A stretch of 64,000 nt of DNA, from positions 1 through 64,000 of the forward strand of contig JAHCJI010000014.1 of NCBI GenBank assembly GCA_026126305.1. Direction: 5' to 3'. The notes under the pieces are model-generated. The model made no database searches, was not told where the DNA came from, and worked only from the letters and a program-made list of their open reading frames with translations. Origin of the DNA: Phycisphaeraceae bacterium. GTDB lineage: Bacteria; Planctomycetota; Phycisphaerae; Phycisphaerales; UBA1924. Shown one piece after another: positions 37,467-47,486 of this stretch. A program made the position numbers and the translations under genes. Position 1 is the first letter of the stretch. Each line of letters starts with the position of its first letter.

Positions 37467-38963
37467 TTACTTGCGCTTCTTGCGCTGCTTGAAGCCCTTG
37501 GCCTTGGTGGCGGTGCCCTTCTTGCGGGCGATGCTGGGCATCATGTCGGCGGCCCCGGCCTGACCGCCCGCGCCGGCGGCCATGTGGGTCATGGTGCTCA
37601 TCTTGCTCTTGGCGCTCATGTCGGCCATGCCGCGAGTGAGTTGGTTGATGGTGTTGAACTGCTTGACCAGCTTGCCCACGGTGGCCTGGTCGACGCCCGC
37701 GCCCTTGGCGATGCGGCGTTTGCGGGTGTTGTCGATGACCCGCGGCTTCCTACGCTCCTCGGGGGTCATCGACTGGATCTGGGCCTCGACCCGGTCCAGC
37801 TCCTTGTCATCGATGTTGATGTCCTTGAGCATGCTGCCCACGCCCGGGAGCATGCCCAGCACCTGCTTCATGGGGCCCAGGCGGCGGATGGTCTTGAGTT
37901 GCTTGAGGAAATCGTCCATCCCCAACTCGCCACGCATCATCTTGTTCTGGAGTTTCTCGGCCTCTTCCTCTGAGACTTCCTGTTGGGCACGTTCGACGAG
38001 GCTGACCACGTCGCCCATGCCCAGGATGCGGCCGGCGAATCGCTCGGGGTGGAAGGGCTCGATGGCTTCGAGCTTCTCGCCCGTGCCCACGAAGCGGACT
38101 GGGGCACCGGTGACCTGACGCACGCTCAGGGCCGCCCCACCGCGGGTATCGCTGTCGAACTTGGTCAGGATGACCCCGTCGATGCCCAATTGCTCGTGGA
38201 AGGCCTTCGCGCTGCGCACGGCGTCCTGGCCGGTCATGGAATCGACGACCAGGAAGATATAGTGCGGCTGGCAGGCGGCCTTGACCTTCTTGAGTTCGCC
38301 CATGAGGTCGTCGTTGACGTGCAGCCGGCCGGCGGTATCGAGGACGACAAAGTCGCTGCCGTTGGCCTTGGCCTGTTGCACGCCCCGCTTGCACACATCG
38401 ACGGCCACACCCACGCGCTGGCCATACGCACCCACCTGGTCGGGCTCGCCGTGGAAGCGCACGGGCGCGCTGCCGGGCAGGGCGGCGGCCTGCTGGGCGA
38501 CGGTCTGGAGCTGCTCGACGGCGGCGGGGCGCTGGAGGTCGGCGGCAACCAGCGTGCTCGAAGCATCGCGCTTTCGCAGCCAGGCGGCGATCTTGCCGCA
38601 GGTGGTGGTCTTGCCGCTGCCCTGGAGGCCGCACATCATAATGACGGTGGGCCCCGGGCCGACAGGGTGGATGCCCGGATCGGACGCCTGGCCCGGCGTG
38701 CCGCCGAGCAGCTCGACCAGGCGATCGTGGACGATCTTGATCATTTCCTGGCCGGGCTTGACGCTCTCGGTGACCTTGCGGCCGATGGCATCTTGGACGA
38801 CCTCGTCGGTGAATCGCTCGACGACTTCGAGGGCGACATCGGCCTCGAGGAGGCTCTCGCGGACCTGGGCCATGGCGTCGCGGACGTTCTTCTCAGAGAT
38901 GGCACCCTGGCCGCTGAGGTTTCGCAGGGCGTTCTGGAAGCCTTCGGTGAGTCGTTCGAGCAT
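37467..38963 (-). CDS. ffh: Signal recognition particle protein Ffh
   Basis: Ffh binds signal sequences of nascent membrane proteins and, with SRP RNA and FtsY, targets them to SecYEG. The 498-residue protein has an N-domain (1-95), then the GTPase domain with GLQGSGKTT (112-120), VVLDTAGR, and LTKFDSDTRGG. The Met-rich M domain (from about 320) contains the RNA-binding part RKPRVIDNTRKRRIAKGAG. The basic tail ends QRKKRK. The start at 38963 (MLERLTEG) is the family N-terminus. No SRP RNA gene was seen in the window. Confidence 0.96.
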   Translation of the reverse strand: MLERLTEGFQNALRNLSGQGAISEKNVRDAMAQVRESLLEADVALEVVERFTDEVVQDAIGRKVTESVKPGQEMIKIVHDRLVELLGGTPGQASDPGIHPVGPGPTVIMMCGLQGSGKTTTCGKIAAWLRKRDASSTLVAADLQRPAAVEQLQTVAQQAAALPGSAPVRFHGEPDQVGAYGQRVGVAVDVCKRGVQQAKANGSDFVVLDTAGRLHVNDDLMGELKKVKAACQPHYIFLVVDSMTGQDAVRSAKAFHEQLGIDGVILTKFDSDTRGGAALSVRQVTGAPVRFVGTGEKLEAIEPFHPERFAGRILGMGDVVSLVERAQQEVSEEEAEKLQNKMMRGELGMDDFLKQLKTIRRLGPMKQVLGMLPGVGSMLKDINIDDKELDRVEAQIQSMTPEERRKPRVIDNTRKRRIAKGAGVDQATVGKLVKQFNTINQLTRGMADMSAKSKMSTMTHMAAGAGGQAGAADMMPSIARKKGTATKAKGFKQRKKRK

Positions 38964-39065
38964 GGCTGGTCCTTGGCGGGGTTGGATCGAGCCGCATTGT
39001 AGTAAGGTCCAAGGCCCAGCCAACGGTTCTCTCACGCGTGCGGATGTGTGCTAAAGTGTTCGCGG

Positions 39066-40766
39066 ATGGATACCGCCCCCACCGCCTCCTCGAAGCCCGC
39101 CGATGTCCGCGGTCCATTGCGCCTGGCGGCCATCGACGTGGGGTCGAACTCCATCCGCCTGCTGATCGCCGAACGAGACGACGAGGGCGGCTACCACGTC
39201 CTGGACGAGGAGAAGGTGAGCCCTCGCCTGGGCCATGGGATGACCGAGACGGGGCTGATCGCCCCCGACCGGCTGGAAGAGGCCATCGGTGCGGTGGAAC
39301 GGATGAAACAGATCGCCCTGGGTTATGGCGTGGCCCAGGTACGCGTGATCGCCACCAGTGCGGTCCGTGAGGCGTCCAATGGTGGCGAGTTTGTCCAGGG
39401 GGTCGCCCGGCTGAGCAACCTGGCCGTCGAAGTCATCGGCCACGAGGACGAAGGACGCCTGGCCCACAAGAGCGTCGTGGCGGCCTTTGATGTCCGCAAG
39501 TTGCCCTTCGCCGTGGCCGACATCGGCGGCGGCTCAACGGAGGTGGTCTTCAGCCGTGGCGGTGCGGTCGAGAAGGTGGTGGGCCTGAAACTCGGCGCGG
39601 TGCGCGTGGCCGATATGTTCGGGGGCGCCCGGGCGTGCGAGCCAAAGACCTTCGACGAGATGCGGCAGTACTTGAAGGGTGCCATCGAGGTCGCCCTGAG
39701 CGGGTCGGGCGGGAAGATGCCCATCAAGCCCAAGGTACTCTTTGGCACCGGAGGCACGTACAGCGCCCTGGCATCTATCCAGCAGGCCCGCGACGGGCTG
39801 CCCACCGACAACGTGCAGGGCCACCGCCTGTCTCGAGAGCGTGTGAACAAGATCCTGGTCCGCGTGCGTAACGCTCTGGAAAAGGGCGAGAGCGTGCCGG
39901 GCCTCAGCAAGGAACGCACCGACATCATCCTGCCCGGGGCCGCCATCGTCGAAGCGCTGATGCTCACGCTCAAGGTCGATGAGTTGGTGGTGCATGATCG
40001 GGGCATCCGCGATGGCTTGATGCTCTCGATGCTCGAAGCACACACGAACACGCCCGCCGGAAGGGCCGGGCGTGGTGCGGGCACGACCGCCCGGATTTCG
40101 CTGGGCAGCCGGGCCGAGTCCGTGCGTCGATTCGCCCGCCGGTGCCGGTACCACGAGGCCCACAGCGAGCACGTCACCCAGTTGGCGTTGGAAATCTTCG
40201 ATCAGTTGGCCGAGCAATTGCCCGCGGTTGCCAAGCAGTTATCCAAGGATCATCCGGCCCATCCGCTGGTGCTCGACCCGATGACCGCCATGGACGAGGA
40301 CGGGCGTGGCGTGCTCGAAGCCGCCGGCGTTTTGCACGACATCGGGTACCTGGTGAACCACAACCGCCACCACAAGCACAGCGCGTACATCATTGCCAAT
40401 AGCGAACTGGACGGCTACAGCCCACGCGAGCGCGACCTGATCGCCAACATCGCCCGATACCACCGCCGGGGGCACCCCAAGACCAGCCACGCGCCTTACA
40501 AGGCCCTGGACAACCACGACCGCAAGATCGTCCGCCGCCTGTCGGGCATCCTGCGCGTGGCCGACGGGCTCGACCGCACGCACACGCAGGTGGTCGACCG
40601 GGTGTCCCTAAAGATCGAGGCGACGGACGGGGCCGACCACCCCAACACGGTGACATTCATCGTGGAATCAGGCGGCGATGCCAGCACCGACATCTGGGGC
40701 TCGCAACGCAAGAGCGAACTTTTTTCGCTGGCCTATGGCTTGCGGTGCGCTTTCGAGATGGCCTGA
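39066..40766 (+). CDS. Ppx/GppA phosphatase with C-terminal HD domain
   Basis: The N-terminal half of this 566-residue protein is an actin-like ATPase-fold Ppx/GppA domain with LRLAAIDVGSNSIRLLIAE, VIATSAVREASNG, ADIGGGSTEVV and LFGTGGTYSALASI. The C-terminal third is an HD-type domain (EAAGVLHDIGYLVNHNRHHK, ANIARYHRRGHPK). Such proteins hydrolyse polyphosphate or pppGpp; the sequence does not discriminate. Starts: ATG at 39066 is preferred over an in-frame GTG at 39048. It is divergent from ffh. Confidence 0.92.
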   Translation: MDTAPTASSKPADVRGPLRLAAIDVGSNSIRLLIAERDDEGGYHVLDEEKVSPRLGHGMTETGLIAPDRLEEAIGAVERMKQIALGYGVAQVRVIATSAVREASNGGEFVQGVARLSNLAVEVIGHEDEGRLAHKSVVAAFDVRKLPFAVADIGGGSTEVVFSRGGAVEKVVGLKLGAVRVADMFGGARACEPKTFDEMRQYLKGAIEVALSGSGGKMPIKPKVLFGTGGTYSALASIQQARDGLPTDNVQGHRLSRERVNKILVRVRNALEKGESVPGLSKERTDIILPGAAIVEALMLTLKVDELVVHDRGIRDGLMLSMLEAHTNTPAGRAGRGAGTTARISLGSRAESVRRFARRCRYHEAHSEHVTQLALEIFDQLAEQLPAVAKQLSKDHPAHPLVLDPMTAMDEDGRGVLEAAGVLHDIGYLVNHNRHHKHSAYIIANSELDGYSPRERDLIANIARYHRRGHPKTSHAPYKALDNHDRKIVRRLSGILRVADGLDRTHTQVVDRVSLKIEATDGADHPNTVTFIVESGGDASTDIWGSQRKSELFSLAYGLRCAFEMA

Positions 40767-40778
40767 ACAACTCCGCGA

Positions 40779-41636
40779 TCACGATGGGCTCCGCCGGACC
40801 AGGAACGTGCGCACGTCGGCACGCAGCTGGCCGGTGATGCTGTACAGGTTCGAAGCGAGATAGAGCATGAGACCCAGGATGATAAAGAAATTGGCACCAT
40901 GGAGGAAGAACAGCCATCGGGCCGGGGTGCCACGTGTGCCCGCGAGCCTGCTCGGCGCGCTCAAGCCAAAGTAATTCAACGCCTTGCCCATGGCCAACAA
41001 AACACCCAACGCGATGCACGCGAAAACCAAACGCCTTGCACGAGCGGCGATGAGCCGTCGCGGCGCTCGCAGCGCCAGGTGACGCAGGAAGAGCCCCGCC
41101 GCCACGACGTGTGCCAGTATGACAACCGGGATCACGATCTCGGCCACCGAGGCAACGGAAGGTGACAACGGGGCGAACCCCGACCGGAATGCCCACGCGA
41201 CGACCAGCACCCAAGCAGAATACCGGGCCAATGAACGCATGGGCGTGTCACGCTCGGGCGGAAGCATGGGGTCGTTGCCGGCCAGTAACCACCAGCCCAC
41301 GGCGTTGAGCCCAAAGGGCAGCAGGTACACCAGCTTGGCCCCCACCGCCGCCCACCACGAGGGAAGGTGTGCCCACAACAGCGCATTGGCCAGCACCACG
41401 CCGATGAAGATGAGCACCGTCAGAAGGGCGGCCCACCGCACCGTGGACAAGCCCCGCGCGATGGTACGGAGATACTCCACACTCGCAAAAGCCAACCCGT
41501 CGCCCTTGATCGACTCGGCCACGGGTGTGCCGCACTCTGGGCACACGCTCTGAGGGCTCAGCCCGGCCAGTTGATAACCGCACTGGATGCACTGGAATTG
41601 ACCGATTATGGTGCTGGCTGAAACTGGCTGGGACAT
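40779..41636 (-). CDS. Zinc-ribbon multi-pass membrane protein
   Basis: The 285-residue protein starts with a zinc ribbon (residues 16-35: CIQC...CPEC, in CGYQLAGLSPQSVCPECGTP). Six or so membrane helices follow between about 65 and 275. Proteins with this N-terminal ribbon and variable membrane parts are frequent in Phycisphaerae genomes; their role is not known. It converges with the Ppx/GppA gene, 12 bases apart, and lies 39 bases downstream of pheA on the same strand. Confidence 0.75.
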   Translation of the reverse strand: MSQPVSASTIIGQFQCIQCGYQLAGLSPQSVCPECGTPVAESIKGDGLAFASVEYLRTIARGLSTVRWAALLTVLIFIGVVLANALLWAHLPSWWAAVGAKLVYLLPFGLNAVGWWLLAGNDPMLPPERDTPMRSLARYSAWVLVVAWAFRSGFAPLSPSVASVAEIVIPVVILAHVVAAGLFLRHLALRAPRRLIAARARRLVFACIALGVLLAMGKALNYFGLSAPSRLAGTRGTPARWLFFLHGANFFIILGLMLYLASNLYSITGQLRADVRTFLVRRSPS

Positions 41637-41675
41637 GCCCGAGCATATGTCGGTACTCGCGAAGGATGCGGGGTT

Positions 41676-42803
41676 CTACAGCACGCCCTTGGCCCTCGGA
41701 TAACTGCCCAGCACCGTCAGCCGCCGGCACTTGCCCTTGGCGTCTTCCATCGCCGTGGCGACGGGCTCGTCGAGCATGTGGCCCGCCGCGTCGATGAAGA
41801 ACGTGTACGTCCAGTTCTCGCGGCCGCTGGGGCGCTTCTCGATGTGCGTCAGGTTCACGCCGTGCGTGCGGAAGACCGCCAGCACGTCGGCGAGCGCGCC
41901 CGGCTCGTCGTTGGTCTCGAACAGCACGCTGGTCTTGTCCTGGCCCGTGCGGCCCGTGCGCTCTCGGCTGAGGATGACAAAGCGCGTGATGTTGTTGGGG
42001 TGGTCCTGGATCGACTCCACCAGCACGCTCAAGCCGTACAACTCGGCCGCCAGCGTCGTACCGATGGCGGCGCTGCCCGGGCGGGCCCCGATGCCCTTGG
42101 CCTTTTCCGTCTCCTCGGCGGCGGTGATGGCGGCCCGGCTGGAAGAGGCCGCAGGCACCAGTTCGGCCCTTGGGTACCGTGCCGAGAGCCAGTTGTGGCA
42201 TTGGGCGAAGACCTCGGGCTTGCTGTGGATGCGCGTTACGTCCTCGGCCGGGCAGCCGGCCATCAGGGCGTGGCGGATGGCGACTTGGGCCTCGGCGTAG
42301 ATCGAGACCTCGCCCGCGTGGTCGATGAAGGCGTCCAGCGTCTCGACGATGCCGCCCGCGGTGCTGTTCTCGATCGGGGCCAGCCCATAATCGACGTGGC
42401 CCTTGATCACCTCGTCGAACACCGCAGCGATGCTGGTGACCGGCGCGAACTCGACGCTGGCACCGAAGTGGGCCCGGGCGGCCTGGTGCGAGTACGAGCC
42501 CGCCGGCCCGAGGTAGCCGATGCGCAGCGGCCTCTCGAGGGCGAACGAGCCCGACATGAGTTGGCGGTACACCGCCTCGATCGTGGTGTCGCTCAGGGGG
42601 CCCTGGTTGCGGGCCTTGGCCTTGTCGAGCACCATCCGCTCGCGGTCGGGGGCGTAGATGGGCGTGCCATCGGCCCGTTTGCGCTGGCCCACCTCCACCA
42701 CCAGCCGGGCCCGCTCGTTGAGCAACGCAACCAGCCGCTCGTCGGCCTCATCGATCAGGCGTCGAAGTTCCTCGAGGGGGCGTGGATCGGGGCAATCTTC
42801 CAT
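41676..42803 (-). CDS. pheA: Bifunctional chorismate mutase/prephenate dehydratase
   Basis: The 375-residue enzyme converts chorismate to prephenate and then phenylpyruvate in phenylalanine synthesis. The N-terminal AroQ mutase (10-90: LRRLIDEADERLVALLNERA, PIYAPDRERMVLDKAK) is followed by the dehydratase (93-280) with YLGPAGSYSHQAA, PIENSTAGGI and the catalytic TRF in NNITRFVIL. An ACT domain (DEPGALADVL, then IEKRPSG in place of the usual ESRP) presumably senses phenylalanine. It is 41 bases downstream of the TatD gene. Confidence 0.95.
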   Translation of the reverse strand: MEDCPDPRPLEELRRLIDEADERLVALLNERARLVVEVGQRKRADGTPIYAPDRERMVLDKAKARNQGPLSDTTIEAVYRQLMSGSFALERPLRIGYLGPAGSYSHQAARAHFGASVEFAPVTSIAAVFDEVIKGHVDYGLAPIENSTAGGIVETLDAFIDHAGEVSIYAEAQVAIRHALMAGCPAEDVTRIHSKPEVFAQCHNWLSARYPRAELVPAASSSRAAITAAEETEKAKGIGARPGSAAIGTTLAAELYGLSVLVESIQDHPNNITRFVILSRERTGRTGQDKTSVLFETNDEPGALADVLAVFRTHGVNLTHIEKRPSGRENWTYTFFIDAAGHMLDEPVATAMEDAKGKCRRLTVLGSYPRAKGVL

Positions 42804-42844
42804 GGAGGGATTATCGGGAGATTCGCCCGGCGACTTTGCCCGGT

Positions 42845-43654
42845 TCAGGGCTCATCCCCCACGGACATGGGCAGGCCGAAGAAACGCCGGGCATTGGCGT
42901 CGGTGGCCCGCTCGAAGTCCTTGTTGGCCATGCCCCGGGCTTGGGCGATGGCCCTTGCCGTGAGCGTGACCATCCAGGGTCGGCAGGGCCGCTGGCCTCG
43001 GACCTCTTGCGGGCTCAGGTAGGGCGCGTCGGTCTCGACCATGATACGGTCGATGGGCGTGAGCACCGCCGCCTCGAGCACCTGGGGGGCGTTCTTATAT
43101 GTCGCCACGCCCGTAAAACTCATCATGGCGCCAAAGTCGAGCACCTGCCGCGCCTCCTGCGGACCCGCGGTGAAGCAATGGAAGACGAACCGCTCGCCCG
43201 GCAGGCCGCTGGCTCGCAAGATGGGAATGAGATCGGCAAAGGCCTCTCGGCAGTGCAGCACGATGGGCTTGCCCGCCCCGGGCGCGCCCTGGGCGTCGGT
43301 GCTTGCGATGAGGTCCAACTGCTGGTGCAGCACGGGCTCTTGAATCAAGCGCGGAGGGTCGGCGTAATGGTTGTCCAGGCCCAACTCACCCCAGGCCACG
43401 CAACGCTCGTGGGCGATGCACGCCCGCAGGGGTGCCAGGTCGAAAGGGCCTTGGTCGGCGTACAACGGGTGGATGCCCGCCGTACACCACACGTTGGCGT
43501 GCGAGGTGGCCAAGGCCAGGCATTCGAGCGCGTTGTCGGGCGTCGTGCTGATGGTGATGCACCCGGTCACGCCGTGCTGGGCGGCCAGGACCAACTCCTC
43601 GGGCACTCGGCCCGCGAACTCAGGGAAAGTGAGATGGCAATGGGTATCGATCAC
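42845..43654 (-). CDS. TatD-family metal-dependent hydrolase
   Basis: The 269-residue protein is a TIM-barrel metallohydrolase of the TatD family, reported to act as a DNase in several bacteria. Metal ligands are seen in MIDTHCHL (H5, H7), GELGLD (metal-bridging Glu), IVLHCREA, FHCFTAGP and the final VETDAPYL. Order and length are normal. It heads a minus-strand pair with pheA and is divergent from the transglutaminase-like gene. Confidence 0.92.
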   Translation of the reverse strand: MIDTHCHLTFPEFAGRVPEELVLAAQHGVTGCITISTTPDNALECLALATSHANVWCTAGIHPLYADQGPFDLAPLRACIAHERCVAWGELGLDNHYADPPRLIQEPVLHQQLDLIASTDAQGAPGAGKPIVLHCREAFADLIPILRASGLPGERFVFHCFTAGPQEARQVLDFGAMMSFTGVATYKNAPQVLEAAVLTPIDRIMVETDAPYLSPQEVRGQRPCRPWMVTLTARAIAQARGMANKDFERATDANARRFFGLPMSVGDEP

Positions 43655-43715
43655 GCGGTAACCCTAGTGCGCCCGCGGGCGCGACATCGACCCGCCGTGC
43701 CACTATGATCCTTGC

Positions 43716-45158
43716 ATGCACAGGCTCCTTGGCATGCTGGCGTGCTGGTTCGTGCTGGCCCCTTCTGCACTGGCCGACACGACTTGGTATGTCGTAGAGT
43801 TGAAGGGCCAGCCCGCAGGCTGGATGCGCGTCGAGCGCCACGAGGCGGGCGAACTGGTCACCACGACCACGTCGATGCGCGTGGCCATCGCCCGGCAGGG
43901 CACGGTGGTGGTCACGGCCTTTTCCAGCGAGGTCGTCGAACGCGCCGGTGGCAACGTCATTTCGATGTCACGCACGATCGAGGGCGACCAGGACGACCGC
44001 GCGACCTGGCGCTTCGAGGGCAGGTATGCCACCCTTGAACGCGAGGGCAACCACGAAAAGCTCCCCGCGCCAGAGGGTCTCTATGTGGGCCCCGAGGCCG
44101 AACGCCAGTACCTCATCCGCCGCATCGCCCAAGGCGACGCGACGATCAGCACGCGCGTGGTCGATCCGCTCTCCGGACTCCAGCCCGTGCCCACCGTGCG
44201 ACAACGAGTGGCCAAGGAACGCATCACGACGCACGCGGGTGAGGTCGAGGCCGTCCGATTCGAGACCCGCAGAGGTGACGAAGACCGCATCGTCGAAGAA
44301 TGGCTCGACGAGCGTGGGCGCCTCGTTCGCGCTCGCACCAGCATCGGTGCCGTGACACAGGAGATTCGCCTGAGCGACGAGGCCACCGCCCGTCGCGCCA
44401 TCGCCAGGCCGCCCGATCTGATCGACGCGACCCGCGTGCCCATCCCCACGCGCATCCGCGGGCACGAGCGGCTGCGTCGGGCCTCCTTCATACTCCAAGG
44501 CAACGGCCAGATACCCGAGCTCTCCGTGGGCCACCAGCGGGCCGAACGAATCAACGAACAAGGCGTGCGCATACGGATCGACCTGGACGATGCTGGCCCA
44601 CCCGTCGAGTTGAGCGAGGCCGAAAGAGCGGTGCTGCTCTCGCCGACAGACCTGCTCGAAGTCGAGGACGATCTGGTGCGACAATTGGCACGCCGTGCCG
44701 TCGCATCGCTGCCCGAGCGTTCAACACACGCCGCGCAAGCCGAGGCGATGCGTGGGTTCGTCCATCGGTACATCACGGCCAAGAACCTGGACGTCGCCCT
44801 TGCCAGTGCAGCCACGGTGGCGCGAGACCGCGAGGGCGATTGCACCGAGCACTCCACATTGCTGGCAGCGATGCTTCGCGCGGGCGAGATCCCATCGCGA
44901 CTGGTCGCCGGGCTCACCTATGAACAGGGTGGGCCGGGTGCGCCGCCCGCATTCGTGTACCACGTGTGGGTACAGGCCCTGGTCGAGATCGATGGTGCCC
45001 AGCGATGGATCGATCTGGACGCCACGCAGAGCGCCCGCGCCCGACACGTCGCGCAGATCGCGCTCTCACTCTCGGATGGGCGGCACGCCAACGACCTGTG
45101 GCAGGGTTTGGCGCCCACGCTGGGTGCCATCTCGATCGAAGTGGAGGCCATGCGATGA
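43716..45158 (+). CDS. Exported transglutaminase-like protein
   Basis: The 480-residue protein has a signal peptide (1-20). The first 330 residues are beta-rich and of unknown function. A transglutaminase-like domain follows with the catalytic triad: Cys376 in GDCTEHSTLLAAMLRA, His in VYHVWVQALV and Asp in RWIDLDAT. Such domains may act as proteases or peptide cross-linkers outside the cytoplasm. The stop overlaps the nnrD start as ATGA, so the two are translationally coupled although the functions seem unrelated. Confidence 0.85.
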   Translation: MHRLLGMLACWFVLAPSALADTTWYVVELKGQPAGWMRVERHEAGELVTTTTSMRVAIARQGTVVVTAFSSEVVERAGGNVISMSRTIEGDQDDRATWRFEGRYATLEREGNHEKLPAPEGLYVGPEAERQYLIRRIAQGDATISTRVVDPLSGLQPVPTVRQRVAKERITTHAGEVEAVRFETRRGDEDRIVEEWLDERGRLVRARTSIGAVTQEIRLSDEATARRAIARPPDLIDATRVPIPTRIRGHERLRRASFILQGNGQIPELSVGHQRAERINEQGVRIRIDLDDAGPPVELSEAERAVLLSPTDLLEVEDDLVRQLARRAVASLPERSTHAAQAEAMRGFVHRYITAKNLDVALASAATVARDREGDCTEHSTLLAAMLRAGEIPSRLVAGLTYEQGGPGAPPAFVYHVWVQALVEIDGAQRWIDLDATQSARARHVAQIALSLSDGRHANDLWQGLAPTLGAISIEVEAMR

Positions 45159-46120
45159 CGGACACGACTGGCGCTCCTCGACTTCCAGTTCGATCACCCA
45201 CCGGACATAAGGGCGACTTCGGCCGCGTCGTCGTCGTGGGCGGGTGCGCGTTGCCGGGCACACGCATGATCGGCGCCCCGGCCCTGGCCGCCCACGCCGC
45301 AACTCGCGCTGGCGCTGGTCTGGTGCAACTCGTCTGCCCCGCTGGCGTGCTCAACGAGGCCCTGACCATCGCCCCGCACGCCACGGGACGCGTCTTACCC
45401 ACCAATCACGACGGGGGACTCCTGGGCAGCGAATCGACGGCCATCCTCGATACCTTGTTCGACGATGCCGACGCCCTCGTCATCGGCCCTGGGCTGGGAC
45501 GCGGCACCGGGCAGGCGGCCCTGACCCTGCGCGCGGTGCAACAGAAAATCACGCCCATCGTGCTCGACGCCGACGCGCTGAACGAATTGGCCGGCATGCC
45601 GCAACTGGCCCTGGACTTCCACGCGCCGGCCATCCTCACGCCGCACCCCGGGGAGTTCGGCCGATTGGCCAAGCCGCTGGGCATCGACGCCAGCCCCACC
45701 GACGACGCATCCCGCCCCGACGCCGCCGAACAACTCGCCCGACGCCTGGGCTGCGTCGTCGTACTCAAGGGTTCCCGCACCGTGGTCAGCGACGGTCTGC
45801 ACACCTGGCGCGATAGCACCGCCGACTCAGCCCTGGCCACCGGCGGCACGGGCGACGTGCTGGCCGGCCTCATCGGCGGGCTCGTCGCCCAGCACGCCCG
45901 GCCCGTCATACACGAACTCGCCCGGGCCAAACTGGGCGATCATGGCCGCCACCTGCCCCCCGACAACCGGCTTTCGCTCTACGACATCGCCCGCTGCGCC
46001 GTCCTCGCCCACGCCCGCGCCGCCAAACTCTGGCAAGAAAAACACCACGCCAACGCGGGCCTGACGCCTATAGAACTGGCCAACGAACTGCCCCAAGCGG
46101 TGTCGGCCCTGCGGGGTTAG
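45155..46120 (+). CDS. nnrD: ADP-dependent NAD(P)H-hydrate dehydratase
   Basis: The 321-residue enzyme repairs damaged nicotinamide cofactors by dehydrating NAD(P)HX. Ribokinase-like motifs are present: KGDFGRVVVVGG near the N-terminus, ILTPHPGEFGRL, VLKGSRTVVSDG and ATGGTGDVLAGLIGG with the ATP/ADP-site GTGD. Only the dehydratase domain is present; the NnrE epimerase often fused to it is missing. The start overlaps the previous stop by 4 bases. Its 3' end overlaps the convergent MauE-like gene by 4 bases. Confidence 0.92.
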   Translation: MTDTTGAPRLPVRSPTGHKGDFGRVVVVGGCALPGTRMIGAPALAAHAATRAGAGLVQLVCPAGVLNEALTIAPHATGRVLPTNHDGGLLGSESTAILDTLFDDADALVIGPGLGRGTGQAALTLRAVQQKITPIVLDADALNELAGMPQLALDFHAPAILTPHPGEFGRLAKPLGIDASPTDDASRPDAAEQLARRLGCVVVLKGSRTVVSDGLHTWRDSTADSALATGGTGDVLAGLIGGLVAQHARPVIHELARAKLGDHGRHLPPDNRLSLYDIARCAVLAHARAAKLWQEKHHANAGLTPIELANELPQAVSALRG

Positions 46121-46602
46121 GCGGGCTCTGATTGCTCCGCGTGCATGGAAAGCCGTGGATTTCCTAGGAGACTCGGGCGAGAAAACACGGCAATCGCCGC
46201 GAAACACGCAGCGGCAACCCCCGCGTTGCGAGCCATGATGGGCTCCCATCGTTCGACGGGTGCCTTACTGAAACCACAGCCGCACGACACGGCCTCCGCC
46301 GGTGGGTTCAACACAAGCCCAAACGCGTAGGCCGTGAAGATCGTGAACAGGATGCCGAGCAACAGGAGTGACGCCCGCGGGCGTTGCAACATGAGCATCA
46401 GGAGCGCCAGCAAAGCGAGCCCGACTTCGAGCACGATCGCGCCGAGGGCACCGATCGCTGCGAGTGGACCCGGAAGGAGCCCGTGGGCGGTGACGGTCTG
46501 GCCGAAGGCCTCCATATCCGAGGCTTTGACCAAGCCGAGCACCAGCAAGGCCAGGCACAGCCCCGCGGCGGCGAGCCGGAGAAGATTTCTAAGAACCGGC
46601 AT
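46117..46602 (-). CDS. MauE/DoxX-like redox-associated membrane protein
   Basis: The 161-residue protein has four membrane helices and a conserved cysteine pair (CGCGF, about 107-111) in a loop, as in MauE-like proteins thought to pass reducing equivalents to periplasmic thioredoxin-like partners. The first helix pair (LVLGLVKASDMEAF) and the third (VLEVGLALLALLML) fit the family layout. No mau or dsb partner lies adjacent; the exported thioredoxin at 3781 is too far away to count as context. Confidence 0.7.
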   Translation of the reverse strand: MPVLRNLLRLAAAGLCLALLVLGLVKASDMEAFGQTVTAHGLLPGPLAAIGALGAIVLEVGLALLALLMLMLQRPRASLLLLGILFTIFTAYAFGLVLNPPAEAVSCGCGFSKAPVERWEPIMARNAGVAAACFAAIAVFSRPSLLGNPRLSMHAEQSEPA

Positions 46603-47482
46603 AACGCCTGCGGACGATCACGCCGCCTCCCAGTACGAGGATCAGAATACCACCTACGACCAAGGCAAAGGACCACCGGCGGGCGGGGTCTCGCTCGTAA
46701 CCATCGGGAATGGGGCCGATGCCTTGGGCGGCCTGTGATTCGTCGGTTGGGCCGGGTATATGGCGGGTTTCAAAAGCTGATAAGACCTGTAATGCACCGG
46801 CAGGGCTGAACGCATTCGAGGCCAATTCTCCAACTTGCACAAGTCGCCATTGCCTTGTGCCAATTGTTGCTTTGGTCGTCTTGAACGCGATAGGCCATAA
46901 ACTTTCGCCATATTCGTATTCGACAGTTGTAGAAGATACTCTCATATTCAAGTGGCCGCTTGATCCTATCTCAATACTCCATCGTTCGCTTTGGACAGAA
47001 TGACCATCCGGAAAGTCTGCTGGCGTCAGTATTGGCATGCCCCCAAGGACCTCTATGTCAAAGTGGAATCCGCCCACTTCATTCGGGCGCAGGTCCAGAA
47101 CGAGTTCAGGTCGTTGAAGGATGAGACGCAATATTTCATAAGGGGCTGTGATGAGTGCTGAAGGGTGAAGCATTTCAGGTGGATATGCTTCAGGTGGATC
47201 TATCCAGACACAACCCATGCTCAAGCTACCACCAAACTGCCGACCTGCCGGAGAGATGCCCAGGATATCACCATCATGCACACGGAACACCCCGCCGCGC
47301 TCAAAGTCCTGGCCAATCAACTCTTTCGAGAAGACACCGGGTGGATCGACGACTTCATAGAGCAATTGCACCCGTCCGTGTTGTGGCACGGCACGCTCGA
47401 TGAGGTTGGTGAAACGAGCCCAGTCTTCCAACTGATTCGATTGCTGCAATAGCATCACACCTAGAAATACGATAATATTCAT
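46589..47482 (-). CDS. Exported membrane-anchored protein of unknown function
   Basis: The 297-residue product has a short N-terminal hydrophobic segment (NIIVFLGVMLL) and a C-terminal membrane helix (ALVVGGILILVLGGGVIV) followed by RRRYAGS. This suggests a type I membrane protein with an outward-facing domain. The start at 47482 fits directly after the preceding stop (47487); an ATG at 47521 would overlap it. Its 3' end overlaps the MauE-like gene by 14 bases. Base composition is more AT-rich than most of the window. No family is recognised. Confidence 0.65.
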   Translation of the reverse strand: MNIIVFLGVMLLQQSNQLEDWARFTNLIERAVPQHGRVQLLYEVVDPPGVFSKELIGQDFERGGVFRVHDGDILGISPAGRQFGGSLSMGCVWIDPPEAYPPEMLHPSALITAPYEILRLILQRPELVLDLRPNEVGGFHFDIEVLGGMPILTPADFPDGHSVQSERWSIEIGSSGHLNMRVSSTTVEYEYGESLWPIAFKTTKATIGTRQWRLVQVGELASNAFSPAGALQVLSAFETRHIPGPTDESQAAQGIGPIPDGYERDPARRWSFALVVGGILILVLGGGVIVRRRYAGS

Positions 47483-47486
47483 GGTA